DNA from: Desulfosporosinus shakirovi
GTDB taxonomy: Bacteria > Bacillota > Desulfitobacteriia > Desulfitobacteriales > Desulfitobacteriaceae
Direction of reading: 5' to 3'
DNA length: 64,000 nt
Assembly: GCF_020595055.1 (NCBI RefSeq)
Contig: NZ_JAJDOO010000009.1
Span: 112,027-176,026 of the forward strand
Made by a program: the position numbers and the translations under genes. Positions 26,299 to 33,888 of the stretch are shown piece after piece (the stretch's first letter is position 1; each line of letters opens with the position of its first letter). The notes beneath the pieces are model-generated. The model made no database searches. It was given only the letters and a program-made list of their open reading frames with translations, and was not told the DNA's origin.

Positions 26299-27120
26299 TC
26301 AAAGAACTTCCCATAGCATAGTAGCTACACCAATTTGGAGAGGATCATGCAAAAGCCGATCAGCAGCCAATTGCTCTGCCCCTAAATCCTGCACCCCTAA
26401 TGGAATTCCCGGAGCCGCGATCCTTGTATCTTTTGTAATATGCCTTAGCTCAATAATATTCTCAGCCGGACAGGCATCGACTAAGATTTCATGCCTAGCT
26501 AATGAGCTCTCCAAATCAGTTTCAACCTGAACAATACAACCCAGCTTTTCCATTACGCTGCTCAAACGCTCACTGGCCGTTAAATTGGGATCAAAGACAG
26601 TAACCTCAGCTCCATAACGAACTAGCGCTAAAGCGGCACTGCTTCCCACCGGACCCGCCCCAAGGATTAATACCTTTTTACCGGCAAGTCCGTGACACAT
26701 CCGCTCAAGACCTGCAACATACCCTTTTCCTGTTGCCTCACCATTATCAGAAACCTTACCTGTTTTTAGATTAATAGCCACAAATCGATCATCGTCAGCC
26801 ATAAATAAGAGGTCCGAGCCCCTTTTTACTGCTTCAGCTACCCCTCCGGCATCGCTGCTTTCCGTGATAACAGCTTTAAAGCCCAAATAAGTAATGATAC
26901 TCGCCACTGATTCAACAAAGCCTCCAATAATCCCTTGACCACAGGTCATGGGTATTACCGCCACTTGCAAACTCCGGTCAACGAGGCAGTCAGCTCCTTT
27001 GCCAGATGCTAACCTAGCTATCTCTTTTAAAGAGCAACCCGTCATTCTCAAGAGGTTTTCATCATAATCAGCTATAGTTGCGGCAATTTGGTCAACATCA
27101 TTTTCCTTCAGTCGTGTCAC
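26299..27120 (-). CDS. pylD: PylD, pyrrolysine-forming dehydrogenase (copy 1)
   Basis: A 273-residue NAD-dependent enzyme that oxidises the lysyl-methylornithine intermediate and allows ring closure to pyrrolysine. The Rossmann motif KVLILGAGPVGSSAALALV is near residues 150-168, and the AAPGIPLGVQ and HDPLQIGVATM segments at the C-terminus match the family. The start is GTG at 27120 with GGGAGGTGA. It is separated from pylC by 165 bases holding a dispersed repeat. Confidence 0.93.
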   Translation of the reverse strand: MTRLKENDVDQIAATIADYDENLLRMTGCSLKEIARLASGKGADCLVDRSLQVAVIPMTCGQGIIGGFVESVASIITYLGFKAVITESSDAGGVAEAVKRGSDLLFMADDDRFVAINLKTGKVSDNGEATGKGYVAGLERMCHGLAGKKVLILGAGPVGSSAALALVRYGAEVTVFDPNLTASERLSSVMEKLGCIVQVETDLESSLARHEILVDACPAENIIELRHITKDTRIAAPGIPLGVQDLGAEQLAADRLLHDPLQIGVATMLWEVL

Positions 27121-27192
27121 TATGATTCACCTCCCAGAAACCTTTTTTTACAGTCAGAAAGTATAAACTTGCGTTATATACTTTCCAAGGCC

Positions 27193-27275
27193 CCTTCTCG
27201 CCATCCATGGCTACAGGGACACTCGGCCATCCATGGCCAGCGCATAAGGGCTCTAAGGCGGACCACCTTCGCCTG
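27193..27275. repeat. Dispersed imperfect repeat, copy A
   Basis: Intergenic element between pylD and pylC, with CTTCTCGCCATCCATGG, CTACAGGGACACTCGG and CCATCCATGGCC. Related elements are found at 43853-43920 and 53042-53103. It includes inverted CCATGG words. Its right end merges into the pylC stop region. Confidence 0.55.
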
Positions 27276-27285
27276 CAGCTAGGCG

Positions 27286-28467
27286 CTAGCCAAGTCTTCT
27301 AATAAAAAGGCTCTCATCATACTCGGGACAGCGGTCAATATAATGCCTTATACCCCACTCATTTTGGATCGCTTTAATGACCAAACCTCTCTGAATCCAA
27401 GCATCTTTCAAGTCTGTTCCGGTAATAATCAGAGTTGCAACCCACTCCGTTTTGCCTGGTGAATAGTTAGTAAGTACTTCATAGGCTCCAAAGAAATCCG
27501 GATATAGATAGAGAGAGCCTGCATCCGCCATAATATGTTCACCTGAAACTTCGAGACAGTCAATTCCGACACGAATGTGTTCTACAATTGCGCCACGCTT
27601 TTCAGTAATCTCAAACTCCTGCCAAGGTTTATTTTGAACGAAGGCATTGCCCAGAACTTCCAACATGTTAACACCAGTAGCATGATAGACCGCAATGGGA
27701 GTTTGACTAGGAAATCGAGCATCAATCTCAAGGACCTTTAAGTGCCCTCGATGCAGTATGGTCTCAACATCCATAATTCCATTCAAACTTAAGCTTTTAG
27801 CCAAACTTAATCCGATCTGTTCAAACTCTTCCCTAAGTTGATCTGATAAAGAAACCGAACCCGCAACCCGTTTGCAATCATAGACTTGATCCATAGACAA
27901 TTCAGTAATTTGCAAGACTTTGCAGACTCCGGAAAAACCGATAACCTCCAGCGAATAAGACGGACCTTCCAGGTATTCCTCAATGACCCAATCCTTCATA
28001 CCCTTTTCAAACAAGCGATGGAATTCTTGACTGCTCTCGAGTTTTACAACCCCTTCACTTCCACTTGCTCCTGAAGGTTTTACAATTAGCGGAAAACCAC
28101 ACTCCGGCCAAGCGAGGGGTGCCGGCACACCAATACTGGCGAACAATTCATTGGACTTAATCTTTGAAGAAGAAATGGCATAAGCATCCTCGTCAAACAT
28201 TAAGGGAACATTGGCATATTTTGCACTTCTTATAAGGCTGTCTATAGCCACGTGATTCTCCAAGGCAGGAATAATCAGATCAATATCTTTAAGAAAAGTT
28301 ATCCACTCTACCACTTTTGTAACATCAATAGAATAAAAATGATCACAAAGCTCAACAGCCGGAACACAAGTATTCTTATCAACCAGAGTTACTTCCCATC
28401 CGGCCTTCTTGGCTAGGTAGACCGCCTCAACCCCTTGAAGCTTACCCCCAACAACAACAACCCGCAT
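27286..28467 (-). CDS. pylC: PylC, pyrrolysine biosynthesis ligase (copy 1)
   Basis: A 393-residue ATP-grasp enzyme that joins 3-methylornithine to lysine. The N-terminal preATP-grasp domain begins MRVVVVGGKLQGVEAVYLAKKAG. The ATP-grasp core has PLIVKPSGASGSEGV (about 130-144), the EEYLEGPSYSLEV loop, and the metal-binding LEIDARFPSQTP. The start ATG at 28467 has GGGAGGAGC; only two bases separate it from pylB. The stop is TAG. Confidence 0.94.
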   Translation of the reverse strand: MRVVVVGGKLQGVEAVYLAKKAGWEVTLVDKNTCVPAVELCDHFYSIDVTKVVEWITFLKDIDLIIPALENHVAIDSLIRSAKYANVPLMFDEDAYAISSSKIKSNELFASIGVPAPLAWPECGFPLIVKPSGASGSEGVVKLESSQEFHRLFEKGMKDWVIEEYLEGPSYSLEVIGFSGVCKVLQITELSMDQVYDCKRVAGSVSLSDQLREEFEQIGLSLAKSLSLNGIMDVETILHRGHLKVLEIDARFPSQTPIAVYHATGVNMLEVLGNAFVQNKPWQEFEITEKRGAIVEHIRVGIDCLEVSGEHIMADAGSLYLYPDFFGAYEVLTNYSPGKTEWVATLIITGTDLKDAWIQRGLVIKAIQNEWGIRHYIDRCPEYDESLFIRRLG

Positions 28468-28469
28468 GC

Positions 28470-29567
28470 TTATGCTCCTCCCAAAGGAATTCTACGGTTT
28501 TTACGCTTCAAGACCCATTCTGCATATTCGTCTCTGCTGGCCGGAACCAAACCATGTCCAGCCAGCACGGGAACAATTTTAATGATACTTCGATTTCCGT
28601 CTTCAATATCAAGAGCATGATTGGACACTCCGGCCAGGCCAGAATGTGGAGGGATAATAGATGTAACAACGTTAGCTCCGGCATCCAGACGATCTGCCAA
28701 ACCACTTAGACCATCTACATCTAATGAAGCCGGTATTAAACGATCGGGATATACTAACCGCATAATAGCGATAATTAGCAATTCTCTATGCCGAGATACT
28801 GAAGTGTAGTGGTACATGGGAGTGTCCTTCTGGGGAACAAAACTCATGACCCGAAGCTGATCGGCTCCTAAACGTCCCATTTCCTCCAGCGAATTAACTA
28901 AATCCTCATCTGTATCCCCCACACCCGTCAGTAAACCTTCCTCAATAAGGAAACCTAATTTGTGCGCTAACTTTTTTCGTTCCATTCGCTCAGTATAGCT
29001 TTGTCCAAGTCTGAGCTTATGATATAAATCAGGATTATGGGTTTCTTGATAGGTCGCATACCAATCGACACCTGCTGCTTTAAATTCTCTTAATACCTCT
29101 TCAGGAACAACTCCTGCTGAAATCATGATTGGAATTTCTGTGCTTTTTTTGATCAGTTCTACTGTCCTTATCAAATGTTCAAAGCCTGATTCTAGTTTAT
29201 CAAAATAAAGCGGATCTTCTCCCATTGTCAAATCCAGCAAATGTATCCCCGATTCCACGAGACTTAAAGCAGTCTCCATGATTTCTAAATCCGTTTTACG
29301 ATACCGCTTTAGGGATTGATTTGACTTGCGATAGAGACAAAAAGCACACTCATTGCGACAATAAGTCGAGAAATACACGAATCCATAAATAAATACTTTA
29401 TCCTCAAAGTAGCGTGTACGGAGTTGACGGGCAACTTCGAACACCTTTTCAAGATCACCTTTTTCCGATAACTTCAACAAAAACAAAAGGTCCTCTCTGC
29501 TTAAAGGATTCTCTTGTACAGCTTTTTCCAGGATCTCATCCAGCTTAGAAGTTATAGAAACTATCAT
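28470..29567 (-). CDS. pylB: PylB, methylornithine synthase (copy 1)
   Basis: A 365-residue radical SAM enzyme that rearranges lysine into 3-methylornithine, the first step of pyrrolysine synthesis. The 4Fe-4S motif CRNECAFC is at residues 70-77, inside YFSTYCRNECAFCLYRKSN. Later segments such as EEGLLTGVGDTDED and DVDGLSGLADRLDAGA fit PylB. It is the first gene of the operon pylB-pylC-pylD-pylSn-mttC-mttB, driven by the sigma54 promoter at 29671-29686. Confidence 0.94.
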   Translation of the reverse strand: MIVSITSKLDEILEKAVQENPLSREDLLFLLKLSEKGDLEKVFEVARQLRTRYFEDKVFIYGFVYFSTYCRNECAFCLYRKSNQSLKRYRKTDLEIMETALSLVESGIHLLDLTMGEDPLYFDKLESGFEHLIRTVELIKKSTEIPIMISAGVVPEEVLREFKAAGVDWYATYQETHNPDLYHKLRLGQSYTERMERKKLAHKLGFLIEEGLLTGVGDTDEDLVNSLEEMGRLGADQLRVMSFVPQKDTPMYHYTSVSRHRELLIIAIMRLVYPDRLIPASLDVDGLSGLADRLDAGANVVTSIIPPHSGLAGVSNHALDIEDGNRSIIKIVPVLAGHGLVPASRDEYAEWVLKRKNRRIPLGGA

Positions 29568-29670
29568 TTAAATCACCTTCTTTTTTGTTACAAAGATCTC
29601 AAGGTCTGATATTGCTCTCTCAATCTTTTGGGTTGCAGAGTTCTCAGAGTTCGATATATTCTCTCATTAT

Positions 29671-29686
29671 TGCAAATTCCATGCCA
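29671..29686 (-). promoter_or_regulatory. Sigma54 promoter of the pylB operon
   Basis: The minus strand reads TGGCATGGAATTTGCA, a near-exact -24/-12 match, about 105 bases upstream of the pylB start. Confidence 0.87.
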
Positions 29687-29856
29687 AGATATTGATATTT
29701 TACCGATCTCATAAGATTCTCCTTTACGAACTCTAAGATCCATGTACACGAAGGCTATCAGCGAAACATTGCTTCATTTTACAAAGGACTTATCAACTGA
29801 CTAACTCCAAGAACTTATAAAAGAGACGATATCCAAGTCCAAACAAACCTTTTATA

Positions 29857-29870
29857 AGTCATTATTAACT
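29857..29870. promoter_or_regulatory. Putative activator element upstream of pylB
   Basis: AGTCATTATTAACT differs by one base from AGTCA-N4-TGACT and is 171 bases upstream of the sigma54 promoter. Confidence 0.45.
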
Positions 29871-29987
29871 CAAAAATTGCCCTTAAGAATTTAAAAACGA
29901 ATCCCTTCCGTATAGGTAAATTCACATGAGTTGCTTCCCAATCAAGGGATATACGTTTTCTACAATCCTGGTAGAAGACATTATTAA

Positions 29988-30013
29988 ACGGGATACCTAT
30001 TTCAGTATCCCGT
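29988..30013 (-). terminator. Terminator of tRNA-Pyl/pylSc/kinase unit
   Basis: Nine-base perfect arms ACGGGATAC and GTATCCCGT with an eight-base loop, followed on the minus strand by TTTAATAA. Confidence 0.7.
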
Positions 30014-30140
30014 CATTTGTAAAGAGTAGATATTTGTTTGAAATTGCCAACTCATCAGACCTAGGATTAAAATGCTCTGCAACCCTCTAACTATAACTGA
30101 ATCCTTATCTTAACGAGACATATTTGAAATGTATGGAATC

Positions 30141-31094
30141 TTATTGATTAGCTTTGATGGCTCGGTCTAGGCTTCCATTGTGAATTAATGCATAAGCTCG
30201 ATTAAATCTATTTAAGCCATATGGCCAATACTCTTCTCTTGATTTACCCATAGCAATTTGAAGTACTGCCCAATAAGCCCATAAAGCATCGCACAAGAAC
30301 TTATTAATAATGAGAGAGCCCAATTGTTTCTCAGTCAAATCCCCACCAAAATATTCCTTTAAGAAGAAACGTTCCTGTTTATCCGTTAGTTCTGCTTCGA
30401 TAGACAATGCTCCTAAGTCAAACAAAGGATCGTTCATTCCACCATATTCCCAATCAATAAGATAGAAGTTCTTTTTGTCGTCCAACCAGTTTTCGCAAAG
30501 TGGGTCATTGTGACAAGGCGCTTGAGGAGGAGGATTATTCTTGAATAGCAATTTAATTTCCTCAATTTTCTTCTCCATGGTTTCGGCACCTTCATAAAAA
30601 TCAAAGTTTTTCTCGGCTAGTAATTGAATATAGGTATCAATTTCTTTTAATGGGTTAAAAACAGAAATAAATTCTTTTGGGCAATCATGATATTTTTTAA
30701 AAACATGAGCTGCCATGCTAAGATAACGTTCTTCCTCTTTAAAATCCGGTATATGTAAGGTTTTACAATCATCGATGTACTTACATACTTGGTTTCCTGT
30801 TGTTTCATCATAATAAATAATAGGAGCACTAATTTGAATATCAGCCATAACCTGAGCATTATGTTTTTCTGCCGGACGATTCAAATACTCAATAGTGCCT
30901 GCTCCGGCAAGCCTAACCGCATAGGTCACTTCACTAATTGTTACCTTATAGTTGCTATTCGTTAACCCCCCTGGTAATATTTCAATTGCACTTATTCTAG
31001 CATCTTTGAAGAAAGGAATTTCACTAATCATTTTGTAGATGCGTCCGATATGCTCCATCGATATGGAGGGTTCGATCATAATTGATTCAGTCAT
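30141..31094 (-). CDS. Choline/ethanolamine kinase-like phosphotransferase
   Basis: A 317-residue APH-fold kinase. Motifs are PCHNDPLCENWL (Brenner motif, near residue 195), YLIDWEYGGMNDPLFDLG (metal-binding DWEYG), and an N-terminal ILPGGLTNSNYKV nucleotide loop, which is typical of choline/ethanolamine kinases. It is 105 bases downstream of pylSc in the same direction and ends before a terminator, so it is probably cotranscribed with tRNA-Pyl and pylSc. The link with pyrrolysine decoding is unexpected and suggests an amino-alcohol substrate such as choline or ethanolamine in the same regulon. LicA-type function cannot be excluded. Confidence 0.82.
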   Translation of the reverse strand: MTESIMIEPSISMEHIGRIYKMISEIPFFKDARISAIEILPGGLTNSNYKVTISEVTYAVRLAGAGTIEYLNRPAEKHNAQVMADIQISAPIIYYDETTGNQVCKYIDDCKTLHIPDFKEEERYLSMAAHVFKKYHDCPKEFISVFNPLKEIDTYIQLLAEKNFDFYEGAETMEKKIEEIKLLFKNNPPPQAPCHNDPLCENWLDDKKNFYLIDWEYGGMNDPLFDLGALSIEAELTDKQERFFLKEYFGGDLTEKQLGSLIINKFLCDALWAYWAVLQIAMGKSREEYWPYGLNRFNRAYALIHNGSLDRAIKANQ

Positions 31095-31199
31095 AAATTA
31101 TTGATCCTCCCATTTCATATTAGAATTTTCTCTAACATCTAATTAGTAAATTCCAGTGCAGCGATCCTAAAGTCTTCCTTCTGTATCTCTCTCAGTTCA

Positions 31200-32036
31200 T
31201 TAGATATTTAACCGTACACCATTAAGATATGTAAGGCTCCTGCTCATGCTTTGGACATTCTGGGATCCTTCCTTGATCATTAGTAACCGTTCTAAACCAA
31301 ATCCAATGCCAACCCATGGGTCAAAAATCCCCCATTGATCATCAAGGGGATGGGGCCCCATCGCACTTGAACCTAACTCGATCCCTTTAAAAACAACATC
31401 TAATGTATCTCCATAAACAACGGAGGATTCTGATTCCAACTGATAATCGTCAATTCCCACGGTATCCATGACCAGAGCTGCCAGCTCTTCCAATCTTTGA
31501 TGCCTCTGATCTTCGGGCAAACCTAATTCAGTCAGGTTAAGCATGGTAAACTCATTCAGATGTAATGATCCTTTGGATTCCTTCCTGTAGCAAATACCGA
31601 TCTCAAAGATACGTATTGGTTTTTCCCATAATCGCAAGAGATCTTTCCACAATGTATATAGATTAGGTGCCAGCATCGGACGTAAACATCGCTTTGAATC
31701 AAGCCAAAAGACCTGGGAAAAAAGCGGATGATCATCTGACACCGACATTTTTGCTAAGGCTGTTTTTGAGATAATAGTTGGAGTTACTACCTGAACGAAT
31801 CCCTTTTTCGTTAAAGCTTCTGCGAGTTGTTGTTCAAGTACACTCAAAGGCGGACGTCTTGCAGTCTCTAACATTTCCTGTAACTTCTGTTTTCCTCTAA
31901 CAACTAAAAGATGTTCTTGCTCTTGGTAGGCTCTATCCCGTTCACTCTGAGTCTCGAAACACATCTCTTGAAGTATTTCACTAGCGTTCAGTTCTTGAAA
32001 TCGTTGTTTTTGGATTGACGTCCATGTTATGCTCAC
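31200..32036 (-). CDS. pylSc: PylSc, catalytic domain of pyrrolysyl-tRNA synthetase
   Basis: A 278-residue class II aminoacyl-tRNA synthetase domain that charges tRNA-Pyl with pyrrolysine. Visible family motifs are VQVVTPTIISKTALAKM, the motif-2 region RIFEIGICYRKES, LHLNEFTMLNLTELG and the motif-3 end GFGLERLLMI. It resembles the Desulfitobacterium PylSc closely in length and motifs. The start is GTG at 32036 with GGGGGTAAA, only 22 bases from the 3' end of tRNA-Pyl. It is the only PylSc in the window, although two PylSn genes exist. Confidence 0.95.
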   Translation of the reverse strand: MSITWTSIQKQRFQELNASEILQEMCFETQSERDRAYQEQEHLLVVRGKQKLQEMLETARRPPLSVLEQQLAEALTKKGFVQVVTPTIISKTALAKMSVSDDHPLFSQVFWLDSKRCLRPMLAPNLYTLWKDLLRLWEKPIRIFEIGICYRKESKGSLHLNEFTMLNLTELGLPEDQRHQRLEELAALVMDTVGIDDYQLESESSVVYGDTLDVVFKGIELGSSAMGPHPLDDQWGIFDPWVGIGFGLERLLMIKEGSQNVQSMSRSLTYLNGVRLNI

Positions 32037-32058
32037 TTAATTTACCCCCTGAATTAAT

Positions 32059-32130
32059 TGGCGAGGAGTACGGGAGTTTCACCCGCCTACGCGGATTTAG
32101 AGTCCACGCGATCAATCCGATCTACCCCCC
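32059..32130 (-). tRNA. pylT: tRNA-Pyl (CUA anticodon), copy 1
   Basis: A 72-base tRNA with encoded CCA. The acceptor stem pairs GGGGGGT with ACTCCTC, one base separates it from a GATC/GATC D stem with a five-base loop, the anticodon stem has six pairs around CTCTAAA (anticodon CTA), the variable loop has three bases, and the T arm is GCGGG-TGAAACT-CCCGT. These are the specific features of tRNA-Pyl. It lies just before pylSc and behind a sigma54 promoter. Confidence 0.95.
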
Positions 32131-32176
32131 ATGTGTAAATGACTTCAAGACTCTAATGAACTACATTTTGATATAA

Positions 32177-32192
32177 TGCAAATTCAATGCCA
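32177..32192 (-). promoter_or_regulatory. Sigma54 promoter of tRNA-Pyl and pylSc
   Basis: The minus strand reads TGGCATTGAATTTGCA; the -24 GG and -12 GC are in place. It is 47 bases upstream of the tRNA 5' end, so suppression of amber codons would be inducible. Confidence 0.82.
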
Positions 32193-32374
32193 AGATTGGG
32201 TTGAAGCTCCTTTAGAATTATCTTATTAACACATAATTAACTAAAATTCTTAAAAGGACTGCTTAACTGCCGTAATCTTGGTTTTTTTTGAATGGCTATA
32301 TCAGTTTGTTCAGAATTTCCTGAAGATCATTCTCTGCTCAATGTCTAACTTAACTTATCTTCTTTTAAAATTCA

Positions 32375-32408
32375 AGTCACTAAAGACTTTTGTCAGTCAT
32401 TCGTGACT
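32375..32408. promoter_or_regulatory. Tandem activator elements upstream of tRNA-Pyl promoter
   Basis: AGTCACTAAAGACT (32375-32388, one difference) and AGTCATTCGTGACT (32395-32408, exact) are 20 bases apart, 183-216 bases upstream of the sigma54 promoter. The second is the left part of a larger palindrome to 32419. Confidence 0.5.
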
Positions 32409-32423
32409 CACGAATGACTTTTT
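32395..32423 (+). terminator. Palindrome with T-run, terminator-like on the plus strand
   Basis: Eleven-base perfect arms AGTCATTCGTG and CACGAATGACT around ACT, followed by TTTT at 32420-32423. No plus-strand gene is seen to its left. It overlaps an activator dyad, so a binding site is the alternative reading. Confidence 0.4.
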
Positions 32424-32491
32424 CTTATCGTTTTTTACAATCAACTCAAAAATACTTATACGAGTTACGATTAACTTAAGTTGACAAGAAA

Positions 32492-32523
32492 AAAACCACC
32501 CGTTCCAGAAAACCAGTGGTTTT
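32492..32523 (-). terminator. Terminator of the short-chain dehydrogenase gene
   Basis: Arms AAAACCAC and GTGGTTTT, followed on the minus strand by T residues and located 46 bases after the stop codon at 32569. Confidence 0.7.
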
Positions 32524-32568
32524 CACAGGGTTAATACACAATCCCAGCTTAGTCCAAATTGCAAGGTT

Positions 32569-33432
32569 TTAGCTGTTAATAATTGTCCCCCCATTGATGT
32601 GAAGCATCTGTCCTGACATATAAGAGGAATCAGCCGAGGCCAAAAAAACATAGGCAGGAGCAAGTTCTTTCGGTTGCCCTGCGCGCTGCATTGGAGTGGT
32701 ACTTCCGAAAGTCGCCACTTCGTCCGCTTGAAAAGAAGCAGGTATCAATGGCGTCCATATTGGACCGGGCGCAACACCATTAACCCGAATCCCCAATTTA
32801 GAAAGTGATTCTGACAGAGAACGGTTGAAGGAAACCACGGCCCCTTTAGTCGCAGAATAATCGATAAGTTGGTCATGCCCTTCATATGCGGTAATGGAGG
32901 CAGTGTTGATAATAGCACTCCCCGCTTTTAGATATGGTAAAGCAGCTTTTGTTAGATAAAAGTATCCAAAAATATTCGTTCGAAATGTTCTTTCAAGCTG
33001 CTCACTTGTAATATCCAGCAGACTATTTTGAGGATGTTGTTCTCCGGCATTGTTGACCAAAACATCAAGTTTACCAAAGGTCTGAATCGTTTGATCCACC
33101 ACATGTAAACAGAAGGCCTCATTTCCGATGTCCCCTGCCAGAACTTGGCAACGGCGCCCTAATTCCTCCACACGCCTCTTTGTTGCTTGAGCATCCTCGT
33201 GTTCATTAAAATAGACCATCAGGATGTCGGCCCCTTCTTTAGCATATGCTATTGACACTGCGCGACCGATACCACTATCTCCTCCAGTAATTATGGCAAC
33301 TTTTTCGTTAAGCTTATTGCTTCCCACATACGAGTCATCTTCTGAAATAGGTAACGGATTCATCAAGGATTCAAATCCGGGTTGTTGATCCTGATGCTGT
33401 GCTGGAAAGGTGGGTTGAGGTATTTTTGGCAT
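32569..33432 (-). CDS. NAD(P)-dependent short-chain dehydrogenase
   Basis: A 287-residue SDR of the type with an N-terminal Pro/Gln-rich extension (YhxC/YdaD-like general stress oxidoreductases). The cofactor motif GGDSGIGRA is at about residues 51-59, NNAG follows near residue 128, and the catalytic Tyr-Lys is in DYSATKG (about residue 187-193). The substrate is unknown. The gene stands alone between the two pyrrolysine loci, with its own terminator. It looks unrelated to the pathways around it. Confidence 0.88.
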   Translation of the reverse strand: MPKIPQPTFPAQHQDQQPGFESLMNPLPISEDDSYVGSNKLNEKVAIITGGDSGIGRAVSIAYAKEGADILMVYFNEHEDAQATKRRVEELGRRCQVLAGDIGNEAFCLHVVDQTIQTFGKLDVLVNNAGEQHPQNSLLDITSEQLERTFRTNIFGYFYLTKAALPYLKAGSAIINTASITAYEGHDQLIDYSATKGAVVSFNRSLSESLSKLGIRVNGVAPGPIWTPLIPASFQADEVATFGSTTPMQRAGQPKELAPAYVFLASADSSYMSGQMLHINGGTIINS

Positions 33433-33532
33433 CGATAAACTTCCTCCTCACTTTCTATTTCACCTATTAAAATGACCTTTTTTTTAGTTTATACTCATGG
33501 TTTTTCCCTATCCTTCCTCTTAAGCACTTTAA

Positions 33533-33720
33533 GCACTGTTTCACCTGTCCCCTATTACTTTTTTTATACCAGATAGAAATTACAGTGACCTAGAAGACCT
33601 TGACACGCTCCTGAAAATAGATATCACGTTTATCAACGAACATACAGATTCTAAATTATTGAGCGAGCCAAACACAACAATTGATAATTTTATCCGTGCG
33701 CCGGACGATATTAAATACTA
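33533..33720 (+). pseudogene. Possible C-terminal gene remnant
   Basis: A plus-strand frame without a start codon, open for about 62 codons. It has protein-like composition (SDLEDLDTLLKIDITFINEH and later IDNFIRAPDDIKY) and ends in TAG just inside a strong hairpin at 33713-33758. It may be the tail of a lost gene with its terminator. No family is recognised, and chance is possible. Confidence 0.25.
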
Positions 33721-33758
33721 GAGAGCTACCATCATTATTTGGCAGCTCTCTAGTATTT
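33713..33758. terminator. Strong bidirectional hairpin
   Basis: Fifteen-base perfect arms AAATACTAGAGAGCT and AGCTCTCTAGTATTT. It can end the leftward GTPase operon (stop at 33889) and any rightward transcript. Confidence 0.75.
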
Positions 33759-33888
33759 TACCTTCGTTATAGGCTGCAATGACACCACACGATGGTGCAG
33801 TGGTTATTGCAACCGTCAGATTCTGCTATTTATTATGTTTTCTAAATTTGCCGGTGTCATTTCAACTCGGGCATTCAGAATCAATTTA

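Larger units (their letters stand above)
29568..30140. other. Intergenic control region upstream of pylB
   Basis: No gene is seen. It holds a sigma54 promoter (29671-29686), an activator-like element (29857-29870) and the terminator of the upstream kinase (29988-30013). Confidence 0.6.
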
